A stretch of DNA of 64,000 nucleotides, from contig JAYMFD010001095.1 of the NCBI GenBank assembly GCA_035771175.1, forward strand, positions 705,001 to 769,000, read 5' to 3'. The notes below the pieces were generated by a model. It searched no databases. It had not been told where the DNA came from and saw nothing but the letters and a program-made list of their open reading frames with translations. The DNA comes from Paratinospora sagittata. Its lineage: Eukaryota; Streptophyta; Magnoliopsida; Ranunculales; Menispermaceae. How positions within the stretch are numbered: position 1 is the first letter of the stretch; each line of letters starts with the position of its first letter. The translations under genes and the position numbers were made by a program. Positions 12,606 to 25,110 of this stretch are shown here, in pieces.

Positions 12606-13897
12606 TAAAATTTCTTATAAAAATAAATAAAAGAAATTATTTGAGCTTAATATATGTGGGAAAAAAAAAAAGAAAGCCCAACCTTGTCTCTATTTTCACT
12701 TTTCTTTTTTTCTTTTTTTCTTTTTTTCTTTTTTTCTTTTAAATCTGGAATATTAATTTGTAGTCGATGAAGAGGTTTTGGGAAGAGAAATTTCCCGAAA
12801 TAAGCGTTTTTTGGGTAAAAAAATGGTGCATAAATTTAATATTTTGCTAATATTGGACGGCCTCAATTACTCTTTAATCAAGTCTGCAGTAGATACAACT
12901 GATTTGGTGGCTTATTTAGTGAGTGGGCCCACTTGGCTTCTTTGCATGTCTTGTCTCTAATATATTTTTTATTTATTTATGATTTATTATTATTTTTATT
13001 AATTACTTAATTCATGGCTTTATATATAAATTTAATTCATATATTGGCATCACTTTTCTAACATAATAGGTACGAGTTTGATATTGTAGAAAATCTCTAA
13101 TAATTTTAACATACTAAGTATCTTATTCTACTAAATATCTTAAAATCTTACACTTCCAACCCATTATTAGCTAGTACTCAATCAATATCTTATTCTACTA
13201 ATCTTTGAATGAGAAAACTAACACCTTTCATTTAATTCAAGTGATGTTTTTTTGGCTAGCTTACTTGTATCATAAAGTCTAATTCACCTAAAATAAGTAA
13301 GCATTACTAAGGCAGAGTATTCTATGATATGTAAACGTCCCCATATGTTGCCAAGACATAAGGTTTTTGCTTTGAGCAAAGGCTGCATCACTCCATTCGT
13401 GTGGTGAAAATAAATGTCTACCTCAATACTCAAACTCATATATAGAAACTCATCTTCTTCTTACCACCATGCCAATTCAATTGATTAAAATAAGTTCATA
13501 CTAAAAGTAACCAAGACATTTATATATTTATGCTTTAAATTTATCTTTATCAACATAGAACTAGAAAGTTTGTTAAAGAATTAAAAATAATAATCTCATG
13601 ACCTTTTTAAAAAACTTGTGCCGATCTGTTAATATTAATATTATATCATTTGTGAAATAATATGTAGTTTAATGTAAAAAGCTGACGGAAGCATAGAAGA
13701 AGGGAAGAAGCCGACCATGCAGTGAGTAACTCACGAGGACGGTGGATTAGGCAGTTGGGGTCAGTTGGGTTTGGTCGGTGCTTCCATTTGCATCTCTCTT
13801 CACTCACTTGCACCAACCCTTCCAATCCGACATCAATGCTATTTTTTTTTTCTTTTAAAAAAATATTATTTCTAACTATTAAAAAAATGTAAATATA

Positions 13898-13938
<41 letters not shown>

Positions 13939-16084
13939 ATTCATGTTTATTATATTATTAATTATACACATGAAGACGTGTAACACATATTAAATTTTAA
14001 ATAAGGGCCAACAATTTATATTAAGTTATCATCAGCACTTTCTTTTACGTGCAAAATGAGTTGTATGTAAAATGTTAGAAGAGAGATAAAAAAAGAAAAA
14101 TATTAATAACGAGACTTAATACCATATTAAAAACTATTTAACTTAAAAATTATAAAAACCAACAATACTTATCAAGCTATTATCAACAAAATTAAATTAC
14201 ATCTATAAAATAAAAAAAATAAAAAAATTTAATCAAACGTTTATGATTCATGTAGATTATATTTAGTTCAAGTAGTTAAACATCTCTTATATATATATAT
14301 ATATGTTTGTAATTACCTATGTACCTATGTTTTCATCAATTACCTTCTTGATCTTAATTTACTAAATTGCATCTATATTTGTTTTCAATGAAAGCTATAT
14401 ATATTAAGGTTGATGGAAACAGGGCCTGCCATTTTTGACAGATATGTGGTGAAGTAGAGTTGACTTCAAGGAATCCAAAAAAAAAAGAAAAAAAGAGTTG
14501 ACTTCAAGAAGTGTCACCCAACGGTAACTTCTTCCACTATTAATCAATCGAAATGTAACGGTTATATAATAACGGATTGTTATTATCCCAATTGACACTT
14601 TGACAGTTTTTTTTTTTTTTTTTTTTCTTCCTTTCTCCGCTGTAGCGCTGAAAAACCAGTACATGATGTGCTTACCAATTAATGCTGATGCAGAAAATAA
14701 TAAAATTTAAATAAAGCTTAATTTACTACAGTATTTAATATATCTATAAGATTGAAATTAAAAATATTTAGATTCTAAAATAACTTATATATATATTTAT
14801 AATAGTCAAGAACCCATATAATTAATAAATTAATGTCTTGAATATTACCACTCTTAAAAATGCGCTTTTAATTTTTTTGATGACCTCTCTTCAAAAAAAA
14901 AAGAAAAAAAAAGAAAAAGAAAATTGATAACCAAGTATAATTAAGATAATGGCTTTGTCTGGAAGCACGTTTGTTATTTCTATCTAAAAGTATTTTTTTT
15001 TCTAAATGCAATCGACAAACGCAAAAGTAGAAGGAGCGAGCTTCACGAAAACACTCAAAAATTGTATTTAAATCACAAATGCATATATGTCAAACGACAC
15101 TCAAACTGTATTTGCCGCGATACGGCTTTCTCCAGGCCAATAGAATGCTAATTTAAACTTTACTAAAACAAAGTGGAGGTAAAGACATCCATACAATAAT
15201 CAACAATAAAATTAAGAAAAGATTTGATAAGAGTTAATTAAGTTGAGTTTTAATTGTATTGAAGTTTGAACCAAATGATTTTATGGAGAACATGTGGATA
15301 AGAATCAATTAGTTTAAACACTTAAATTACTAGTGGAATTAGTTAGGTGATTTAATGAACTAATTAATTATCCTTGTAATCACAAGAAATATATATGTAT
15401 ATATCCTAATTAAGAAACACCCTTTCCATCTAGTTTCTTGAGGGTGGGAATTGAAGATGTCAAACCCTAACTTATATATCTAGGGCTAGGCATTAATTAA
15501 TAAGCACAAATTAAGTTCATTGAACCAGCAGCCTTGCCTCACAATTAGGGGAATTAAATGGAGAAGGGTCACATCAATATATTTGTCTATAGTAGCAGTG
15601 CCCTTGGAAAATCAAATGAGTTGAAAGTTTTAATTTGGTTTAGGTTTTGATGGGGGGTTGACACATGTAGAGCACATGCACCAATGACATCTACCAAGCT
15701 ATTTAATTTCATTTAATAACAGTTGAGATTTATCATTCAATTAATTTAATAATAACTGTTTGGTGGAAAATCGTTTTCTCTTTTTTCTTTTTCCTTCAAT
15801 GCATCGTTTTATTCATGCCTTAATTTCCTATAGTCTACTTTTGGAACCATTTTAAATTTTATAGAAAATGTGCTCTAAAGAATACTATTCAACCCTCCTT
15901 CTTTATTTTAGTTATGGATTTAACAATGAATTTTTAATATGATATATAGAATGTGATTAGTTACTTTAAATAGAAAAATGTTTTATATACGTTAGGTGTT
16001 AATGTCATTTTTTAAAGCTAACGCCTAACTAGTTTAGAAATGCGCATGTATTCCGTAGTATCTCTTTGAAAAAATAACGTTAAC
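12606..16084. other. AT-rich intergenic DNA, no gene seen
   Basis: Contains a T7C-type minisatellite near 12705-12740, a (TA)n run at about 13902-13936, and a GC-richer unique-looking patch at about 13680-13830. No ORF with a recognisable product. Confidence 0.5.
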
Positions 16085-17054
16085 TGTAACACCCCGTAAA
16101 TTTAATTAAATATATACGTTAAAGTACGCGTATATGAAGATGTATAATACATATATTTTATATGTATAAGCTAAATATACACGTGATAATACACGTAGTT
16201 GATACGTATGCGCTAAATATACGCGTAGCTAAATATATGCCCACACATCCCATCTAGATGATAATACATATATATATATATATATATATATAATGTGTGT
16301 TAAGTATACATATCAAAATAACAAAAACTATTTCCTCCAAGTAGACATACACATACCAAACTTACTCACGGAGTTTCCTTTTCCCTTCGACTCAATACCT
16401 GAAATATTGGAGGAAATGGGGTGAGCAAACAACAGCTCAGTGAATATAGTTCTTGAGATGACAATTATATACATTTAGAGAAATATGACATTTAAAATCA
16501 TTTCAAATACTTATTCAACGCATGCATCATTCAACAAATATATTATACATGTCAACAACATAAACCCCAATTTGTCAAAACGCCGTAAAACGGCTCTCAC
16601 AACAACAAATAATCCGCTAGAAAGGTTACAACTAGCTTAGATAGTAATTTTACGATGAAAAATAACAAAAATAGCTTACCAGCACGTCGAATTTGGCGCG
16701 AATCCCGCGTTCTCTCTTTTTCTTCTTCTCCTTCTTCTCTCTGTTTCTCTCGTGCCTCTCTGTTCTTCTGCAACTTTTTCATCTTCTTCCTATTTCATTT
16801 CTTTCTTTTTTTTATTCTTTCTTCTTTTTTTTATTTTTTTATTTCCTTCTAGTTGCCACACGTTGGAAGCAACTAGAATGATTTTTTTATTTATTTCTGA
16901 CCCGATAAAAATGGAAAAAAGGGAAATGATGTTAATGACTTATGACAACCAGAAGTGATTTCTATTGCCTAAGCAGGAGTCACAGACTGAGTAAAATTGT
17001 ATCTCGACCTACGATTGTCTATTAAAAAAAAAAAAAGACACGAGATGTGTTACA
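16085..17054 (+). mobile_element. Solo LTR, Ty3/gypsy chromovirus-like
   Basis: Begins TGTAACACCCCG and ends ATGTGTTACA, so the ends form the short inverted repeat TGTAACA/TGTTACA expected of an LTR. Immediate 5-bp flanks are TTAAC (16080-16084) and ATAAC (17055-17059), a TSD with one mismatch. Inside is 'acctgaaatattggagg' and 'ggggtgagcaaacaacagct' followed by 'cagtga'. This 'acctgaaa...gtgagc..agctcagt' signature is common in plant Tekay-type LTRs. No primer-binding site, gag or pol follows, so it is a solo LTR of about 970 bp. Confidence 0.78.
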
Positions 17055-18482
17055 ATAACACCCAACTTACATATAACATTATTCATTCAAAAAAGCAATT
17101 AACATTGTTAGCAACAATATTGGGACTACAAAGATAACATGCTCATTTTATTTTATAATGATTAATTGTACCTTCTTGGCAAGCTTCCCATTATTGGACC
17201 ATATTGTATTATCTCCCATTTAAGAATTAGGAATTAGGGAGTCTTGTTTATATAATATAACAATCATGTAAATCATTAAAATATATACATACTGTGAACT
17301 GCTTTTTGTTTTTTGGTTCATGAGTGCCCCAGGCCCCCTAATTAATGAAAATACCTTCCTTAGTTCTACAGTAAAATAAAGGGCCACTAAGTTAAGTGGA
17401 AGCAATTAATTGATATATTGTCTGCGAAGCAACGCCACTTAATAGTGCTTTTAATGAGTAGTAGAGGATATGGGGTGCGCCCACATTTTGGTTGCTTAGA
17501 ATATTAATGTAGAAACATATATATATATATATACTATTGAATAAATAGCAATCAAAAGAAAAATAAAATTCTAATTATAATTTTTATCTAAGTACTTTTT
17601 TTTATAATAATTAAAAATTCTTTTTTTTTTTAGGGAATTTTGATGAATAACTCTTTGAATTTTCCCAATTACTATTAAAATTATCTCTATGATTTTTCGC
17701 ATAGGAATGATTCAATTTGAAAAGTTAATATGTAGCAATTAATATTATAAATTTAGAATCAAAATCATGTATTCATGTCTATCACTTAATTATTTATTTT
17801 ATTGTACTAAAAAAAACTCCTATTGATTGGTGCTACACTTGATGACTATAATTTTTTAACACAAATGACATCATCTTATTTAAATATTTCCTACCCTTTC
17901 AAGTTTTCTGTTTTTAAACTAGATTGTATGAATAAATACCAATGACAGACATAAATCGTGGTGAATTATTATTTACTACAGTGAAATTAACTCTTCAATC
18001 ACAGTAATTGTCTATCATAGAAAAACTTTAATTTTTCACCATACCTTAATGCACACCACAAACAGATTGCCTGTGGTATTTTATTATCAACCACGAGTTA
18101 TGCCTGTGGTTAATTATCATTTTTCTTGTAGTGGTTCTTGTGATTCGACGAATGTTCATCTATATTCAAGATTTGATAATCAAATTCATTAGAGGGAAGA
18201 ACCAAAGTGGTCATATCAATTTTTCTCAGAGTACGTCCCATACTACAAGATCAAAAACTTAATCCCTAGCAAAAAAGATAAAAAAATCAACTTGTTAGCA
18301 CAACCATATTTATATATCGAAAATATTCAGCACAAGTACATTTTAAGCACCCACGATGAAAGAAGCCACGAGCACCTCATTATTAAATCTTAGGAAAAAG
18401 TACATAGAAAGCACCTAACAGCACCCAACACTATTATGATCTTAAACAAGACCACACCCAATAGCAGTGCCCATATATCTTA
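17055..18482. other. Intergenic DNA between two elements
   Basis: AT-rich. The part 17330-17510 resembles 25305-25455 ('accttccttrgtt', 'gggtgygcccacattt'), so it is a decayed repeat. The CACTA-like terminus lies at its end. No gene seen. Confidence 0.4.
17925..18136 (-). mobile_element. Terminal part of a CACTA-type DNA transposon
   Basis: The plus strand reads 'tttttcttgtagtgg' ending near 18136; on the minus strand this is CCACTACAAGAAAAA, the typical CACTA terminus. Just inside are repeated sub-terminal motifs on the minus strand: ACCACAGGCA twice, 'CTCGTGGTTG', 'TTTGTGGTGTG' and 'CACCACGATTT'. Such sub-terminal repeats are typical transposase binding sites of CACTA elements. The other end was not found, so the left limit is a guess. 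Probably a truncated or non-autonomous copy. Confidence 0.55.
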
Positions 18483-18796
18483 CTCAGGTGTGGGCGCACT
18501 CTCGGGGCGAACACCAGCAAAATTTAACTCCTTAAGGGAGGTTTTGAGTTCGATTCCTAGGGAGGCCCTGCAACTGAACCATTGACTCAGTGGTTACTAG
18601 GAATGCGAAATTTAACTCCTTAAGGGAGGTCTTGAGTTCGATTCCTAGAGAGACCCTGCACTATTCATGAATAGTGGCAGACAAATAATCGTTTCGATGT
18701 AGACCAGCTGCGGTTGGGTTGCTACATGGCGATAGGACAATATTATGGATCTATAATGGCTGGCGTTCGCCCCGAGGGGGTGCGCCCACACCTGGG
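18483..18796. mobile_element. 314-bp element with 36-38 bp inverted ends and duplicated box-B-like core
   Basis: The left arm 18483-18518 (ctcaggtgtgggcgcact...) and right arm 18759-18796 (...gtgcgcccacacctggg) are inverted copies with only a few differences. Inside, 53 bases at 18520-18572 are repeated at 18608-18660; both carry 'gagttcgattcctag', a tRNA box B-like string, and 'tgactcagtggttactagg' between them is box A-like. The inverted ends suggest a MITE; the internal part looks tRNA-SINE-derived. The origin is uncertain. Confidence 0.6.
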
Positions 18797-18910
18797 TAGG
18801 GGGCACGCTGTACAACCCAGGATGTGACAAAAAGGCCTTATGCACCGGTGCCACCTACCCAACCAAGTAGATCTAGATCCTCCATTATAAATACTATCAA
18901 GTTCACCTCA

Positions 18911-19378
18911 AATTTAGGAGCGTGGTTGGTTCAGGTTTCTCAGAAGTCCCCTCTCCTCTCCTCTGCAATTTTCTTTCTTTCTTTGGTATTAGTTATATTG
19001 CACCAACATATATATTTTTGGCTGACACCATACTGATATTCCTTACAATAACTATTTTTTAAATTCTTTCTTTACAAGTAAAAGTTAAAATTTAGGAGCG
19101 AAGTTGGTCCAGGTTTCTCAGAAGTCCCCTCTCCTCTCCTCTGCAATTTTCTTTCTTTCTTTAGTATTAGTTATAGTGCACCAACATATATATTTTTGGC
19201 TGACACCATACTGATATTCCTTACAATAACTATTTTTTAAATTCTTTCTTTACAAGTAAAAGTTAAAATTTAGGAGCGAGGTTGGTCCAGGTTTCTCAGA
19301 AGTCCCCTCTCCTCTCCTCTCTGCAATTTTCTTTCTTTCTTTGGTATTAGTCATATTGCACCAACAACATATATATAT
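18911..19378. repeat. 178-bp tandem repeat, about 2.6 copies
   Basis: Copies start with 'aatttaggagcg' at 18911, 19089 and 19267, exactly 178 bases apart. Each has 'ggtttctcagaagtcccctc', 'tgcaattttctttctttctt', 'gcaccaacatatatattttt' and 'gacaccatactgatattcc'. Copies differ by only a few bases, so the array is young. The third copy stops after 'attgcaccaaca'. No coding potential. Confidence 0.92.
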
Positions 19379-20670
19379 ATATGTTCTTCAAAAATTTATC
19401 TTATTTTTTATTAAAAAATTATATTTAATTTATTTATATTTTAAAAAAAATAACGCATGACTCCTGCATTTTATAATGTAATTTTTTAATTTAAGTTTTC
19501 TTATTTTACCATTATAGTTTCTAACTTTTATGCTTAGCGTACCTTCCTTCTTATTTTTATTTAAAAGAAACAACTTTACATTTTTTATTACTCATATTAA
19601 AGATAAAAATGTACATTTTTTTTTTATAAATATTTATCTTACTTTAATTAATAAAGTAAATGACCCAAGATAAGTAAAAATAAGAACAGTGTGGAATTGG
19701 TTGCAGAAAAAGGGGGACAGCTTTTATTTGTCCAAGCCTTGGCTACCTTCTTCTTTTGTATGATTTGAGTGTTGTTAGGTTTTTTTAACTAAGATTATAT
19801 GAATAAATAACACAACTGACATAATTTATAATGAAAATGTCAACCATTTTACATTCATATGTATTGGACAACATTCAAATTCAACCACGTTACATGTGAT
19901 TCAAAGTCAATAGTGCATAACTTTATGCCTTCCAACTTAAAACTCTATACTGTATTTGATTTGCTATCTGAAAATAAAAATACAATTTAAAAATAAAAAA
20001 CTTAAAACTAACTTTTTATTATTTTATAAAAATAACTTATTTTCTTAATAAAAAGTAAAAAAAAATGTTTTTAAAATCTTTTAAATCAAATAAGTTTTTA
20101 TTATTATTACTATTAAAATTAAATAATAATATATAACTAAATAAAATGATTTATACTTGTTGTATTGAGTAATCAAAATGGGCTTACCCAATAATTGGTA
20201 TTACCAGCATTCGAACCCAAAATAGCAAAAGTCATTTAACAAATAGAAAGTCTGGTGTTTTGTACCCACAGAAATTGAAAACCACCTCACCCTCTATAGT
20301 ACTGTAAATAAATATAATTACTTCAGCCAATTTCCACGAAACTGAACTTGCCCGATTAAGATACAAAAAATACCCCTCAAAATAAATAGAAGAGGACATA
20401 GTAATCATTGATGTCTATATATATATATAAAGTGCCAAAAACCAGGGACATGGAATCCAAGGAGAGTCATGGTCATGGTCATGGTCATGCATACATGTGC
20501 ACATCTTAGCAATCCAAATGGCACACCTTGGGATTTTCAGACAATATGTAGGGCCCATCCTTTTTTCTTTTGGGTCCCATAATTCCTCTAAAATCAACCA
20601 AATCAAATGCCTACATAACATGAACATGCCATGATGATGAGGACATATTTATATGCCATATAGTTCTTGT

Positions 20671-20701
<31 letters not shown>

Positions 20702-21234
20702 GCTAGTTCCAATGATTAAAACAATAATCCTATTTTGACCAAAAACTTTCTGAAATTAATTTAGAGTATGCAACTGATCAATGGGAGTTATTTGAATATT
20801 CAATTGACTTTTGAGTGAAGTCAATAGGTTTTTTTTTTTTACTTTCTACATGGTGGATGAATTATTTTTGCCAAGTTAAGTTTAGATAAATTGAATAAAA
20901 AACAAAATTTATCAGACTAATTGATTAAAGACCAGTTAACGGTTTGGTTATGTTTAAAACTTTAAATTATTTATATAATTCCTTTTTATTTAAAAAAAAA
21001 ATAGTACATATATAGTAGCTGATCATACGAATCCTCCATTTGTTGAAGTGCCCTAATGAAGATTGCTATTAGTTCTTATAAGGATCATAACTAATACAAG
21101 ATATCATTGGTAAATTAGCAGTGTCCAAGAAATCTCGCAATAATTTAGGGATCAAATTAATTAAATTATATTCTCATTTGTTTTCAATAAAGAGGTATTC
21201 TCATTCTCTTTGGGTGAGACTAATCCTTATGATC
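19379..21234. other. Intergenic AT-rich DNA, no gene seen
   Basis: The part near 19785-19835 resembles 17920-17965 ('gaataaata..ac..actgacata'). A 6-bp repeat 'ggtcat' x3 lies near 20470-20488. (TA)n at about 20680-20702. A possible decayed box B ('cattcgaaccc', minus strand) is near 20208. Confidence 0.4.
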
Positions 21235-21370
21235 TCGGACATTATAGAAAAATTTCGGTTGGCTCTCCAGGACGGATAAATGGGGGCACGCCCAAGTTTG
21301 AACTCAAGACCTGAAACTCAATCTTACTTATATTTAGTTTTTCAACCAACTGAGCTACTAGTAATTTGTC
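21235..21370 (-). mobile_element. tRNA-derived SINE-like sequence
   Basis: On the minus strand it reads 'tagctcagttggttgaaaa' (box A-like) and, about 35 bases on, 'ggtcttgagttcaaacttgg' (box B-like). This order and spacing mimic a tRNA gene head, but the sequence between cannot fold as a functional tRNA. No clear TSD found. Confidence 0.55.
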
Positions 21371-21929
21371 TCATTCGTCTTCTTTCCTACCTTGAAAAAT
21401 TAAATTAATTTAATAACATTTATCTTTGATACAGTTGAAAACTCAATCACTTAAATACCACCTTATTATATAATATGTAATAATATACCTTAATCATAAA
21501 TTTGAAATTTCATACCTTTTCATACTCATCAATATTGAATCATTTGAGATAAAATCCCCAAGTGATCATCAACACTATTTGTTTCTCTGTCAATAATTTT
21601 ACTTTGTGGTAATGGGTCCCAAAGAGGTATGAAATATTCTTTATTTTTCATTGCTCGGTTCCACTGCTCTTGAGAGAAAGACAAAAGCAAAAGCAGTAGA
21701 AAAAAATACCCTTTGTAGACACGATCAGGAGGAATCTAGTGGTCATTGATCCTAAATGTGGTAATATTCACTAATCACTACCTCAGTTGCCAACAAATTA
21801 ATTGAAAACCTAATAACTAGATTTAATAAATTGTCGATCATAACTTGGTGGTATGTGCTTAATAATTTGCATGCACCAAATTAACATGATTTCCTAACAT
21901 ATGAAATTTAAGTAATCGCGAACGAGATT

Positions 21930-22115
21930 GGCTCAATTGGTTTAGAGATTCAAGTACTCCTCGTCATAAGCATAGGCTGGAAATTAAAAGGGGTTTTTCG
22001 TTGGTGGGCACTCTATAAGTATCACTATAAATTCTCTTTAAGGCAGGTGACATGCACTAGCCCTGGACTGGGGTGACCTCCTTTCATCTAAACTATTACG
22101 AACGACATAAAAAAA
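21930..22115 (+). mobile_element. tRNA-derived SINE-like sequence
   Basis: Starts 'gagattggctcaattggttt' (box A-like), with a weaker box B-like 'ataggctggaaattaa', and ends in A10 near 22115. TSD not clear. It stands in the opposite orientation to the SINE-like copy about 600 bases before. Confidence 0.45.
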
Positions 22116-23217
22116 AAAACCCTTTATAAAGTGGGGGTTATTTCATCTTATTAGATATTGCTTTTGGTGTGAAATTGGGTCATTAATTTGGGGTCAAAAG
22201 TACCATAATCTTTCTAATGATCTATCTACCTAACTAAATTCTCTCTTCCAAGGGAATCTAGGCATTTTGAATTTCTTTATTTCTCTATTTTGTTTTTATC
22301 ACTGGGGTCTAACGGATTGGTTAGGTCGAGCCAAAACTTATTCAATTCAAATAGTTTGAATTAGAAAAAATAAAACTCAATTAACCAAACTAACTCTTTT
22401 GATTCAATCTAATTCAATCTAAACTAGTTTGAGTTGAGTTGAGTTAGTCGTTCAGTTTAAGATTACTTAAATAAATTTTTTTTTTTTTCATGAAGATGAC
22501 TTGAACTTTTGATGAAAAAAATAAAAAAATAAAAAAATCTAAGAAGAAGAAAAAACAAAGAATAAGAAAAAGAAACAAAAAAGAAAAAAAATGGATTAAA
22601 AAAAAAACAAAGAAGAAGAAGAAGGGTTAAAAAGTTTTATGTAGTAGGCCAAAAAAAATGTGATTTAGGTTTGAGGCTTTATGAATTTTGTTAGTTTCGT
22701 AATTTAGTAGATTTATGAGGATGAAAGATTTAAAGGTTAATGCTAGATTCGGGTTAAGTTGGGTAAAAATTTTTGAACCCAACCCAACCTAACTTATAGG
22801 GTTGTGTTCGATTCGATCGGGTTGGTCGGGTCGGTTGGGTTGACTTACTACTCAATAATGAGTCGAACGTACTAGAACAATACACGTCTTTAATAGCATT
22901 AGAAAAATGTTGTTAAAGACATTATTATGTAAAATTAATGGACATTATTTTTGAATGTAATAACTTATTATATATAATTTTCTTTTTACTATTTACTATA
23001 ATATGAAGTACAGTAGCATTTACTAATGTTATTCATAAAACTTAATATTGTTTTCCTAAATCTATATGATTAAACCGAACCAACTTGAACTATACATAAA
23101 CTGATGCGTTATTATATAATTGAAGTGTGTACTTGATATTAATAATTAATTTTTATTTTTTAAATAAAAATAAAAATCCACCGACACTACAAAACAGTTT
23201 TGAGTAAATTTGATTTT

Positions 23218-23244
23218 GTCAAAGTCAAAGTCAGTCAAAGTCAA
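23218..23244 (-). promoter_or_regulatory. Cluster of four W-box cores
   Basis: GTCAA occurs four times (23218, 23224, 23234, 23240), which is TTGAC, the WRKY-binding core, on the minus strand. No gene is seen close by on that strand, so this may be chance or the relic of a promoter. Confidence 0.35.
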
Positions 23245-24621
23245 AGATACAACTAAAGAATCACAAAGAAAATGCGTTACTCTCCCGACAACTCACGACT
23301 CACGACTCACGAGGACGGCCGGTTCGGTTCGTTAGTCGATCGGCCGGTCCATTCGATACGGTTCAGAGGAATATTGAACCGTTGGATTATCCCATATTTT
23401 TTCACACCATTTAATTTCCCTTTTTTTTTTTATTTTGCTTTTTATTTTTTGAAAGGAGAGAACCCTTTTTATGTCATGCTTTCGAGTTTGGAAGGTTTTT
23501 TTTTAAGGACTCATACCACTATTTTTTGCCTTTATTTTAATTCTTTTTATGACTTTGGAATGTGTGAGAAGGTAAAAATATTAAGATGTCGGCTCAATTG
23601 GTTCAACTTCAACCGAACCGGCGGTCGGTTTAATGATTATCATGTGTGTACCTAATACCTATTATGACCATGCTTTATTTTTAATGCCCATACACCTATA
23701 AAAGAAATTCATTTGAGTCAATTATCATATCTTATGATATTGATTCAGACATGAATAGTAAAAATTAAATATAATTCTCAAATATCAATGGGGACAAATA
23801 TTGTGGAAATGTTGTCGGATTTTATTTAACAAAACTTTTATATATACTATGATTTCTTTCAATATTTCATTTTTATCATCTTTGCTTTTATCATTTATAT
23901 ATATATATATATATATATATTTCTTTTTTTGACATTGAATGTTAAGTTATGTTTATCCTAAATGCCAGTATTGTCATATTATCTTGTTTCCATCTCATCA
24001 TGTTTTTCTAATTATAGCTGCGATAAAGGTAGAGCCTATTGTTATGATAAAACCAAATACCTAAAATAATGTTAAGCTTATACTATATACTTTAATTTTC
24101 ATGAAATTGCATACAAAATAATTACAAGTTCCATGTCTTTTTTATTTTCTTTGAATCTTTTTAGTTTTAACCAATGTATATTATATCAACATTGTATAGA
24201 AGTTTACACCATGCATTGATTCCACTTTCATTTGTCATTTAAATTTAAATATGGTAATAAGATGAGAAATATATTCATTTATTTATTTATATATTATTTT
24301 TTTAACAGCTTGGTGGTTTCGGTCCAATTTGTACACATGTTAATCCACTTTCTTGACCTAGTCATACCAAGCCTACATGATTTAAGAAATATTAGGACTA
24401 CATTTAATTTGTGATTTGGATACAGTTTCTACATCTAAGATTCTGAAAACATGGAAAACGGGTTTGGCTTGTTGCATTCGAAAATAGTTTTATGTGATTT
24501 TACTCAGGAAACAAAGTTCTTTAAAGAAACAATAAAAGTTTGTTTTTCAAATTTTCATTTTTTGGATTGTATTTTAGTTTTTAAATCACGAACCAAACGC
24601 AACCTAATATCATGATCCTCT

Positions 24622-25110
24622 CCCCAGACAGACTAGAACTCTAATCAATAACATAAAATAAATAAAATAAATAAATAAATAAAACCCTCTTATTAACCAA
24701 ACCAACCTTCATGTTTTCTTAAGCATTCCTTTTGGTCATCATAGAAACTGAGAATTAACATGGTGGTCTTTTCCCAAGGCTCAAACTTTGATCAATAACA
24801 TAAAAAAAACAAATCCACTTCGTGACCTTCATATTTTTTAAGCAACATTCCTTATGATCATTATGGAAACCGAATCCAGTCAAATGCTATCCATACTAGA
24901 CCTAGAGGATTTGCGAGAAACTAGTCTCAAGCTCTAATAGATATTTTTCAAAATTTTCAAGCATTTGAATCCTCATTAGAAACTAACATCGTGACCCTTT
25001 CCCAAGACTCGAACTCTGATCAATAACATAATAACAAACCCACTTTTTAACCAAGCTAACTTTCATGTTTTTCAAGCATTCCTAGCTATCATTATGGAAA
25101 CAAGATCATT
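24622..25110. repeat. Degenerate dispersed/tandem repeat, three copies
   Basis: Blocks near 24622, 24774 and 25003 share 'actcgaactctgatcaataa' followed by 'cataa..aaa.cca', 'ttcatgtttttcaagcattc' and 'atcattatggaaac'. Spacing is about 150 and 230 bases, so copies are diverged and of unequal length. Confidence 0.65.

Noticed and set aside
13680..13830. Possible miRNA-like hairpin ('gaagccgacc' and 'ggtcggtgcttc')
   Set aside because: The complementarity is short and the arms around it do not pair well. No known miRNA sequence is present.
20140..20260. Possible tRNA box B ('ggttcgaatgctgg', minus strand)
   Set aside because: No box A at the right distance, no tail and no TSD. Probably a decayed SINE fragment, but it cannot be supported.
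23272..23655. 127-codon open frame
   Set aside because: It is made of repeat-like GGTTCGGTT DNA and low-complexity Phe-rich translation. Judged a chance frame.
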